In this document: positions 59,201 through 64,000 of the stretch, piece by piece
Numbering within the stretch: the first letter of the stretch is position 1
Layout of the letters: the number at the start of each line of letters is the position of its first letter
Virus record (IMG/VR): IMGVR_UViG_3300027573_000779
Span: 62,001-126,000 of that record
DNA length: 64,000 nucleotides
Source of the DNA: a virus
Strand: one strand, 5' to 3'
Program-made: the position numbers and the translations under genes
Notes under the pieces: model-generated
Told to the model about the DNA's origin: nothing
Seen by the model: only the letters and a program-made list of their open reading frames with translations
The model's database searches: none

Positions 59201-62200
59201 GTAAACAGTGTCTCGTCACCAGCAACATTCGTAGGCCAAGTTACAAATCCCGATGACAAAAAACTTCTTTTTGATAGTCTTACTGACCTTGCAAATAGCG
59301 ATATAGACCTTCAAAAAACCAAAGCTACGCCTGCCGCCAAATTTTTAGGTACAAAATATAAACAAAACAAATTAAAAGAATCATTTATAACACTTCAGGA
59401 TAGATTGTATAATAGATTCAATTTTAATCCTTCTTCAAAACGTGATTTTAGTAATCGCAAGGACGCTTTTCCAATTGGCAAGCCGGGAATCAACATTTTT
59501 TCGGCTATAGAAAAATATGGTAGAGCCAAAGGTGAAGTGCCAAATTTTGCTTCCTCTTTGCCTTTATCAACCGCCAAAGAATTATTAGCTCTAGCCAAAG
59601 AAAGAAAGATTCGCATTACTAGAGATAAAGAACTTGGAGCTTTTCATAGATTTTCAGAAAGAAGAATTAATCTTCCTAAAGGCGAATCAATTGAAACTTT
59701 CGCGCATGAATTGGGTCACAGTTTATCTACCGATAATTTTTATAAATTTGCTAATGCAAATCGGATAGAAAGAGAAGTAATGGCTAATCAAGAGATTGTC
59801 CAACGACTGGTTGACCCAAAAGAACAAGAAACATTTAAAACAAACACTCTTGAATCTTTTAAATCTTATAAAAGCGGAATAATACTAGAACGGGTTTGGC
59901 CACAATTGCAAATTCCAGAAGAAAAACGCAATCAATATATTGAAATTCAACAAAAAGAATTTAAAAAAACTCAGAGAAGTAAAGGTATAAGTCCAGAGCA
60001 TCGAAGTAGCGCTGCTGTATTACGAAAACTTGTTAAAGATTTTGGGCCAAAAACCATAAAACAACTTATTAGTTCCACTCCCCGCGACGAGAGGGAAGCT
60101 TTAAAACTGCGCTATTCTTTTGGAAAAATCCCTAGTTTTGCCGTAATGAGTCCGCAGGAAAAAGCCTTTAAAGATATCGCTTTAAGACTAAATTCAGAAA
60201 AACATATAGGATATGGCCCACAAAAATATTTTTTACCATTTTTGTCTGATAAAACCGTAAATCCCTATCAATCATTATATTATAGCACCCCATACGAACA
60301 ACAACAAACAAAAAAAGAAGAAGTTGAAAAGAAACTAATAAATTTTATTCCCGAAGGTAAAAATTTCCTAAGACCATATAACAATATTCTACAGCAAGCC
60401 CCCGCTGTTAAAGATGCTTACAGGTTTGTAAGAAACCTTTTTGGTGATTTTGCTGGTCGTGGTTCTGGCGACCCTCTTGAGCGTTCTGCAAACAACTATT
60501 TGAAGATAATGCGTGGTTTACAAAAAACCGGTGTTTTTAAAGAAATAAACAAACTGTCGCCGCAACAATTATTAAGAGGAGGGATAAAATCAGGTAATCT
60601 TTCTCTATACGGTTTTGGGGGAGACCCCCTTCCTGAATCAAAATTCAAAACAAGAGCTTTGGAGTCTGGCAATCGCGACCTTGTGGCTAACGACCCATTA
60701 TATTCGTTTCATCAAAGGTTTGAAAGTAAAAAAGAAGAATTAAAACTAAGAAAACAGTTTAAAGCTTTTACAAGCTCCTTTGTAAACTCTGTTTCTAAAT
60801 TCAGGAACATTCCAAGAATAAAAAATAAACTTGAAGAAATAACTGGCGGTGACCATACAAGACTAGCCCTAACTGCAAAAAAATATATTCCGCCTGAAAT
60901 TTATGAACGTTTAGCTTACCTAAGCAAAACCTTTGTAAATACAAAACGGCAGGCTTATAATCTTGGTGTAGACATTGATTCTCCATTTTACTTTCGTGGA
61001 CAAAGTAGAAGCGAAGCGGCAATTTTAGACAAACTTAAAGAATTTACCTCTTTGGGATTTGCAAGTCAGACAGATAGATTAGGCGTTACTTTAAATAATA
61101 ATCCATTGTTTGCTGCTGCTTTTGGCGTTACTTCCGGCAAAGAGTTTGGAAAACCGGGGTTATTGGGAATTTATAGAAAAAAACAAATCGACAGTAGAGA
61201 ACCAAGAAGGCTAGGAGAAAACATCTCTTCTGGCAGGCTTAGAATAGATGACCTGTTTGGTTTTATTGATTTGGCGGCTCAAAAATTTGTTCCAGCGTCT
61301 TCTCTAAGTAAAGTATATGGTCCAGAACACGCGCCCTCTTCTGAAATTCTGGAGAAAACCAAATCTTTGCTAAGTAAAGAAGATTACGACATAATAAAAT
61401 CTCAAAGTTTACATAAAGATTATAATCCAAACACACAATTAACTCTTACAAGAGGATTAGATGTTCGTAGAGGAAAGAAAATATCAGACTACCGTGGTCC
61501 AAGTCAAACTAACCCCAATCTTGGCGAACTTTCTTTTAAAGAGTTGCTTGACTATCTAAAACACTCAATAGATACTACCCAACCGGGAGTTATTCCAACA
61601 GGTGGGCCAGAAAGTTCTTTTGCAAATGTCAGTTCTGACGCTATTTTAGTTAAAAACCGAAAAACCGCTAAAGAATTAGAAAATAAACCCGTTCAAAAAG
61701 AGGGACAGGCGCATTTCCAAAGGCTGGTCAGTCAATCAGAATTATTCGGATACGACAGACTACAAAACCTTTTTGATAACCCAAATCTTTCAACAGAAAG
61801 AAAAAACAAACTGTTGAGAAGCGGAATCGTTGTTAATCTTCCTGAAATTAGAGGGCAAATTGGATATAGAACGGCAGCACCCGAACGCGAATACCCAATT
61901 TTAACATCAACCCCAAAAACTTCTGGACCTGTAAATATTGGCAGATTATTTGCTGTTTCGCCTTATATATTCAAAAAATCAGGTTATTCAAAAGGAAAGT
62001 TGCCAAACTTTGCAAAAGCTCCGCAATTTTCTCAACTTCAATTAAAAGAAATTTTGGGCGGCTCAACTGAAGCTAGAAAAGCTGTTTTCCAAGACAGTCA
62101 ATTTGTTTTAAAATACGGAAAATCTTCTGGTCACGCTATAAATGAATTTGTTTCAAATAGATTATTTAATGCTTTTGGCGAAAACGTGCCCGAAGCTCAA

Positions 62201-64000
62201 TTAATTGACACTCCTCAAGGTAAAGCCTTTCTGTCTAAATTCATCCAAAGTCAATCTTTTGGAGAACTGTATGATAAAGGAGATATTAATACAAGACAAA
62301 GATTAATTCAAGGAGTTAAACCTTCTTTTGCGGCTCATGCGGCCTTTGCTAATTGGGACGCATTTGGCGATTGGAATCCAGCAGGAGCCAATGTAAGACT
62401 AGATTCAAATAATAGACAGTTTTTTGTGGACTTGGGTGGGGCTTTAGCTTATAGAGGTTTGGGCGCACCTAAACCCAATTTTGGTCCAGAAGTGCCCGAA
62501 CTGCGTTCTCTTATTGATTATGCATCTAATCCTTATGCTAAAGCCGCTTTTAAATTTCAACCAGAAGAGCTAAAATCTAATGTTGCCGATTTTCTAAAAA
62601 GAACTCCGTCAAATTTAAGCGGTTTGTTAGAGTCTTTAAATAGTGAAACCCAAGGGGACCCACATATCACTAAAGCACTAAAACAAATTCCTAATCGTTT
62701 AAATTATCTTAGAAACTTTATTAAATCCAAAGGTTCTATCCCAAATTTCGCGTTCTTTTCAGGAATAGCTTCTGTCGCGCAATCACTTACAGGAGCTAAA
62801 AAACTTCCAAAACAAAACATTCGTGCTAACATTACTCCCGAAGAAATGGAGGCAATCTATTTTAATTACGCTAAAACCATTTATAATCCTCAAAAAGGAA
62901 AAATCCCAGTAGGTTTAAATTATTTTGCGAACAAGGCTTTCAATTCCGCGATGTTTGAACATCAAGGCTCTTATGTTTTTGGTTCTCACGATAACGAGTT
63001 GTTCCTTCCAACTCACTTTGCTCCAAAAAGCTTAAAGGGCGGATTTGCGGCGCAAAAAGCATTAAGTGAATATTCTAATGTAATGTATGCCGTAACTCAG
63101 GAAATGACCCCAATGCTAGAAAGACTTGGGTTCAGTGTGGCTAAATCTGGAGTTAAAGTTCCCTTCAGGGGCGGAACTGCATTAAAAGACTTTTTGGTTT
63201 CTGATAAACTGCGAACCCCAATGTTTCTTACCAATTTCCTTTCTCAAATGAAACAGGGAGCGGGTTCTAAATACGTTAAACAATATTTAACAAGAGAAGA
63301 CCAAGCTAAATTTAGTCATTATTATCCTTATGGTGGGGGAACTCCGGGCGAAGATGAAGCTATTGAATACTTAAGAAACAGAGGAATTACAGCTAATCAG
63401 GGCAAAATTCCTTCGTCTAATGCGTATTTAAAAGCTAAGTTAACGCACGTCCCCAATTTTGCTCTTCTTGACTCTCTTAGGAGTTTAATTGATGTTCAAA
63501 ACAATAAGTTTTTGGGTTCGAAATTACCCAATACACTTGGAGAAATTTACCCTGTTATAAGGGACCAATTTCCTAAAATAGGACCAATCTTAAAGGGAAT
63601 TAACCCTAGATTACTACTAGATGATATTAATGTTGATAGTGGGACATTATATCGAGGTTTTGCTAGAGCTGTGCGCTCAAAAACATATGACGGTCCTTTT
63701 AGAGCATATGACAGTCCTATTAAACCCTCCGAAACCGTCACAGGTGAACTTGACTTTTTATATAACTTTACGCACGCTTTAAATAGAGGCCAACCGTTAA
63801 AATTCCAAAAAGCCTCGCTAGAAGCCCTGTTCCAAATTGGCGCTCAAGCAAAACAAGAAGGGATAACTGATAAAGTAGGTATCAATACAAATAGCGACCC
63901 ATTTTTTAGAAACCTCGGAAACCCGCAACAACATAGAGATTTTGCACGAAACTTTTTAAATTTAGATAAATCAAAACCCAATCAATCCTTTATTCAAAAA
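53243..64000 (+). CDS. Giant tape measure protein carrying PNFA-separated effector-like domains (3' truncated by window edge)
   Basis: Open from ATG 53243 (after AAGAAGG/AAGG) to the window edge, at least 3,586 residues. About 85-330 is a TP901/PhageMin_Tail tape measure core (TIDVEKQLKDINVILG; EAIKRVGSSAEEAGVGIDEL). A hydrophobic segment lies about 420-450. After 560 the protein is a string of unrelated domains separated by G-x-[VIA]-P-[NS]-F-[AN] motifs: three HExxH modules (760, 999, 2155), ART-like H-Y-E (1155-1305), HTH (1340-1388), two R-S-E ART-like segments (2585 onward, 2737-2883), kinase-like (2925-3075), and an LYRGF segment (3468) near the edge. Tape measures set tail length and pass into the host at infection; the extra domains are inferred cargo. 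Confidence 0.9.
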   Translation, partial: MANDGVRVPVVLEWNQAIQDSIAQARRIPPVNVRVNTGRIGDGFKHASKEAEQFERALASAQTRVLTLGASFGALFAIQRGFKALIQTTIDVEKQLKDINVILGVSTSSLSTFSEQLFGIAKNTGQSFETVAKAALEFSRQGLGVQETLKRTNDALILTRQTGLDAAEATDAITAAINSFSQAALTSSDIVNKFAKVDQNFAVSSADLAEAIKRVGSSAEEAGVGIDELIALVTSAQQITQRGGAVIGNAFKTIFTRTARPQVLNDLEQLGITVRNAQGDILPAVQILTNLANSYDNLSQAQQSAAAELVGSVYQINILKASLKDLGKEHSFYSKALNDSSTATDEAVQRNEALNTTLAALINRTKENVRQFSANVGQDTFGPSIRRVAGLANGFLENANNILGADKAEVAFKEIGSVLGKGLVRGFGQFLQGPGLALIGVALFKFASQFARLATEAYKLLTDLNKSTDQRAAIESRVLGVLRQEPNIYSQILGNSLSVVQAQEKVLQIITAQNAALNAQKAIASQLTSTLINTGAVGVNPKTREVVTNPALKKTRSEGSIPNFAVNILDAQKEIEGAYKAKYIPGQVRQVGDAVINNAESIKTSAAHPQEKAIVPPQGSEAGQKYKEAYRTIYGKSPYGDAITKGRNAFQVQWMKSIGAKRGLDLTNPDNILVLAKQFRETYGSQQGLLPFNKGKVPSFASSLTLSTSKNFVKLAKERGVKIVREDQRVPQGSAFYIRSGAEGKKIVLPKKTPIDVLAHEVGHDLSYDYLNIYSPRLLKEQSANIEALKRIPTEKERQGYRETLSPATKTYKIGILRGILKDFAPNIDDESIFINELRKQEGKHSDRYSPVIRAHSTALRALIKDIGPKKVKEILSQLPEIDKTDLKRKPYASGHVPNFNLFSKVSTEDEANRMVKVSSVNALKPYLKKSEGDVPNFASGRVPNFASSLSLSTSKKLLREAKKTGIKTLRTNEPIPYYDIPSSSVRAPKGTSFDVIAHELGHGFSYQENPLLERVRSDIKSEVGANTEILNRLSGKEKKSFAKQMLNPFKTYKITSLVDSLRGLVPLPEMVKIIGQHRIRTKDLGKRAGDLGNYSDFRKSQSQVLRDIVKTVGPQKVKERISNLSPVNKQDLKARYFASGRVPNLAKSSYSLVHSTTPQLAKTIESEGLKPRRKEGFEKGYFSQHVTNFEKLAEEVRASEFPDLPSRLNSVYLTPESRKFNRFGTHFKVAPNKESYIFNLKKIDKAFDLAGPYGTSTVPNTKLRELAREYFQSGIPLNRQNLNKVLEKEKENTGYDYGDNPFFEILTPGPVSAKKIKRLNSKGAVPNFNIDVNGIFSQLPERERVVIEEHADGLKLGEIAKKYNISRNKASSIFNRGRNSFIKQYGLAKKGFGEFAAQGKIPNFAKIYKLRTGFPEHILKQIQSLHGKQLRIFPTKDHFPKELRNDIIKYGENNIPKFDPNLIIDSNEIIEVEHDDNIRGLHGTNIEKIVVKKTTPYLDQHLAIAKDGGIKSIWHTLNPDRFNKPQNPRNRIYSQGQVPNFASSFSNISLAKAPHNSTAIRRLGIPKTGSYASYYFDRNKHINISFIESNQKGDAFRLFKALGRTARRIKRPIISETLVKSSKQPDENQTNWEQLLVRYPQLRYRDLPNASTNGVFRPNLLGSEERSFNTFEELKTIVNQVPSDIFKKNLRTGFTSVGNLSTTFKNKGQAPNFAYIPFISPLVGRVVTNLVHSGEGFSMAALKPAFNFAKEKGIKQTIKNIILDKPAHQGTFFGFNEEGREDFGLSEFGFRKMFGLEPRIPPNPEVKLRQIPGKKNTYAIGGRNPLQNFGVNLTTKTPQNVRYRPQDPNTIRSLFRSPDFGAFNLDANTKNRKIRYSDTWDFALHGSEKLNFKELKDELKRRFIRQPELESIKDEFKLNVLPKVLKQNPLKTIKDIKELFPKNRLKSVLNPANLVFQGNAGASLFTNEPVHSYGSSQLTKLFRKLVNSVSSPATFVGQVTNPDDKKLLFDSLTDLANSDIDLQKTKATPAAKFLGTKYKQNKLKESFITLQDRLYNRFNFNPSSKRDFSNRKDAFPIGKPGINIFSAIEKYGRAKGEVPNFASSLPLSTAKELLALAKERKIRITRDKELGAFHRFSERRINLPKGESIETFAHELGHSLSTDNFYKFANANRIEREVMANQEIVQRLVDPKEQETFKTNTLESFKSYKSGIILERVWPQLQIPEEKRNQYIEIQQKEFKKTQRSKGISPEHRSSAAVLRKLVKDFGPKTIKQLISSTPRDEREALKLRYSFGKIPSFAVMSPQEKAFKDIALRLNSEKHIGYGPQKYFLPFLSDKTVNPYQSLYYSTPYEQQQTKKEEVEKKLINFIPEGKNFLRPYNNILQQAPAVKDAYRFVRNLFGDFAGRGSGDPLERSANNYLKIMRGLQKTGVFKEINKLSPQQLLRGGIKSGNLSLYGFGGDPLPESKFKTRALESGNRDLVANDPLYSFHQRFESKKEELKLRKQFKAFTSSFVNSVSKFRNIPRIKNKLEEITGGDHTRLALTAKKYIPPEIYERLAYLSKTFVNTKRQAYNLGVDIDSPFYFRGQSRSEAAILDKLKEFTSLGFASQTDRLGVTLNNNPLFAAAFGVTSGKEFGKPGLLGIYRKKQIDSREPRRLGENISSGRLRIDDLFGFIDLAAQKFVPASSLSKVYGPEHAPSSEILEKTKSLLSKEDYDIIKSQSLHKDYNPNTQLTLTRGLDVRRGKKISDYRGPSQTNPNLGELSFKELLDYLKHSIDTTQPGVIPTGGPESSFANVSSDAILVKNRKTAKELENKPVQKEGQAHFQRLVSQSELFGYDRLQNLFDNPNLSTERKNKLLRSGIVVNLPEIRGQIGYRTAAPEREYPILTSTPKTSGPVNIGRLFAVSPYIFKKSGYSKGKLPNFAKAPQFSQLQLKEILGGSTEARKAVFQDSQFVLKYGKSSGHAINEFVSNRLFNAFGENVPEAQLIDTPQGKAFLSKFIQSQSFGELYDKGDINTRQRLIQGVKPSFAAHAAFANWDAFGDWNPAGANVRLDSNNRQFFVDLGGALAYRGLGAPKPNFGPEVPELRSLIDYASNPYAKAAFKFQPEELKSNVADFLKRTPSNLSGLLESLNSETQGDPHITKALKQIPNRLNYLRNFIKSKGSIPNFAFFSGIASVAQSLTGAKKLPKQNIRANITPEEMEAIYFNYAKTIYNPQKGKIPVGLNYFANKAFNSAMFEHQGSYVFGSHDNELFLPTHFAPKSLKGGFAAQKALSEYSNVMYAVTQEMTPMLERLGFSVAKSGVKVPFRGGTALKDFLVSDKLRTPMFLTNFLSQMKQGAGSKYVKQYLTREDQAKFSHYYPYGGGTPGEDEAIEYLRNRGITANQGKIPSSNAYLKAKLTHVPNFALLDSLRSLIDVQNNKFLGSKLPNTLGEIYPVIRDQFPKIGPILKGINPRLLLDDINVDSGTLYRGFARAVRSKTYDGPFRAYDSPIKPSETVTGELDFLYNFTHALNRGQPLKFQKASLEALFQIGAQAKQEGITDKVGINTNSDPFFRNLGNPQQHRDFARNFLNLDKSKPNQSFIQK
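55334..55945 (+). other. Metallopeptidase module 1 in tape measure
   Basis: Bounded by PSFA at 698 and PNFN at 898. SSLTLSTSK start, HEVGHD at 760-765, then an A-N-x-E (SANIE) 25 residues after the first His. C-terminal KKVKEILSQLP. The pattern HExxH plus a later Glu is that of zincin peptidases; shared with modules 2 and 3. Confidence 0.75.
56072..56683 (+). other. Metallopeptidase module 2 in tape measure
   Basis: Bounded by PNFA at 944 and PNLA at 1144. SSLSLSTSKKLLREAKK start, APKGTSFDVIAHELGH with HELGH at 999-1003, GANTE downstream, and a conserved VGPQKVKERISNLSP end. Aligned by eye with modules 1 and 3. Confidence 0.75.
56684..57232 (+). other. ADP-ribosyltransferase-like (H-Y-E) domain in tape measure
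   Basis: Between PNLA at 1144 and PNFN at 1327. SLVHSTTPQLAKTIESEGLK with His1155, SVYLTPES with Tyr1213, and FFEILTPGPV with Glu1305 correspond to the H-Y-E triad of PARP/diphtheria-toxin-like ADP-ribosyltransferases, including the typical E-G-L-K after the first helix. Target unknown. Confidence 0.5.
57260..57404 (+). other. Sigma-region-4-like helix-turn-helix in tape measure
   Basis: LPERERVVIEEHADGLKLGE followed by IAKKYNISRNKASSIFNRGR, the pattern of sigma70 region 4 (LPxRER...GxxLxEIAxxxxIS) at residues 1340-1388, flanked by PNF motifs at 1327 and 1403, so the HTH is a separate 75-residue module. Confidence 0.65.
59540..60142 (+). other. Metallopeptidase module 3 in tape measure
   Basis: Bounded by PNFA at 2100 and PSFA at 2297. 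SSLPLSTAKELLALAKE start, LPKGESIETFAHELGH with HELGH at 2155-2159, MANQE downstream and VKDFGPKTIKQLISSTP end. Third copy of the same zincin-like unit, separated from the first two by about 1,000 residues. Confidence 0.75.
61430..61910 (+). other. R-S-E ADP-ribosyltransferase-like domain in tape measure
   Basis: LTLTRGLDVRRG with Arg2737, ESSFANVSSDAILV with Ser2797, and APEREYPILT with Glu2881 and Glu2883 match the R, S-x-S/T and E-x-E motifs of the cholera-toxin-like ART clan. A related but less complete segment (FYFRGQS, Arg2585; GFASQTD, Ser2608) lies upstream. Confidence 0.5.
62010..62480 (+). other. Kinase-fold-like (HipA-like) domain in tape measure
   Basis: Between PNFA at 2921 and 3167. 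FVLKYGK with Lys2957, INEFVSNRLF, a catalytic-loop-like FANWDAFGDWNPAGANVRL with Asp3039, and FFVDLGGAL with Asp3063 correspond to the ATP-binding Lys, helix-C Glu, catalytic D...N and metal-binding D of HipA-like kinases. Confidence 0.55.

Larger units (their letters stand above)
54914..63463 (+). repeat. Recurring G-x-[VI]-P-N-F-A linker motif, about 15 full copies
   Basis: Positions of the proline in the tape measure protein: 562, 698 (PSFA), 898 (PNFN), 936, 944, 1144 (PNLA), 1327 (PNFN), 1403, 1540, 1712, 2100, 2297 (PSFA), 2921, 3167, 3404, plus a degenerate KIPSS at 3390. Most are preceded by a glycine and one residue, and A/N follows F. They mark domain boundaries. The DNA of the copies differs in codon choice, so the conservation is at protein level. 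Confidence 0.9.

Noticed and set aside
55549-63741. Several minus-strand open frames of 60-114 codons opposite the tape measure gene
   Set aside because: They lie entirely within a strongly coding plus-strand frame with recognisable domains, show no Shine-Dalgarno sites or motifs and have no recognisable products.
1-64000. tRNA genes or an integrase/attachment site
   Set aside because: Intergenic gaps are at most about 130 bases and contain terminators or motifs; no cloverleaf-like sequence or recombinase was recognised by eye.

Overview
The window is one contiguous piece of a large, AT-rich tailed-phage genome (siphovirus type: lambda-like tail-tip genes M-L-K-I-J, a tail tube gene, tail chaperones and a giant tape measure, with no sheath or baseplate genes seen). 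It uses the standard bacterial code. Genes are packed head to tail with ATGA/GTGA-type overlaps or gaps of a few bases, and no stretch over 300 bases lacks a gene. Terminase, portal, lysis genes, tRNAs and an integrase were not seen, so the genome is incomplete at both ends: a RecA gene is cut at the left edge and the tape measure gene at the right edge. The host cannot be named from the sequence; AAGGA-type Shine-Dalgarno sites at several highly expressed genes indicate a bacterium.

Layout. 1-14.8 kb, plus strand: DNA metabolism. This holds the RecA C-terminus, a Vsr/DUF559-like nuclease, DnaB-type helicase, DnaG-type primase, a SLOG/DUF2493 protein, a RecB/Cas4-like nuclease, and a C-family DNA polymerase split into a free PHP-like protein and a free polymerase core. 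Between those two halves lie a PD-(D/E)XK protein, a LAGLIDADG homing endonuclease, a DnaQ-type exonuclease and a small protein. A PC4-like ssDNA-binding protein, two overlapping glycosyltransferase genes and a possible strand-annealing protein follow. 14.8-20.05 kb, minus strand: three tail-tube-like proteins, one extended by TIG domains. 20.1-31 kb, plus: tail tip M, L, K, I, J homologues and fibre/appendage genes. 31-36.1 kb: protease-scaffold fusion, decoration-like protein, major capsid protein and small head proteins. 36.2-37.1 kb: a free-standing HNH endonuclease with its own sigma70-type promoter. 37.1-46.9 kb: virion appendage proteins, two carrying long arrays of a 14-residue QTGxARI repeat. 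46.9-53.2 kb: connector/neck candidates, tail tube and a pair of chaperone-like proteins. 53.2 kb to the end: the tape measure.

The most remarkable element is the tape measure gene. It runs open for at least 3,586 codons. Only about the first 450 residues look like a tape measure; the rest is a string of unrelated domains separated by a recurring G-x-[VI]-P-N-F-A motif: three copies of a HExxH metallopeptidase module, several ADP-ribosyltransferase-like segments, a sigma-region-4-like helix-turn-helix, a kinase-fold-like domain and several domains I do not recognise. Because tape measures are ejected into the host with the DNA, this looks like a virion-delivered polyprotein of host-takeover effectors, resembling the phage polyvalent protein concept but built on the tape measure.

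Regulation: three of the intergenic regions contain a rho-independent terminator followed by the heptamer TGTGTAA, which recurs upstream of many (mostly structural) genes, whereas at least three genes (PHP, SSB, HNH) have sigma70-like -35/-10 pairs. This suggests two promoter classes.
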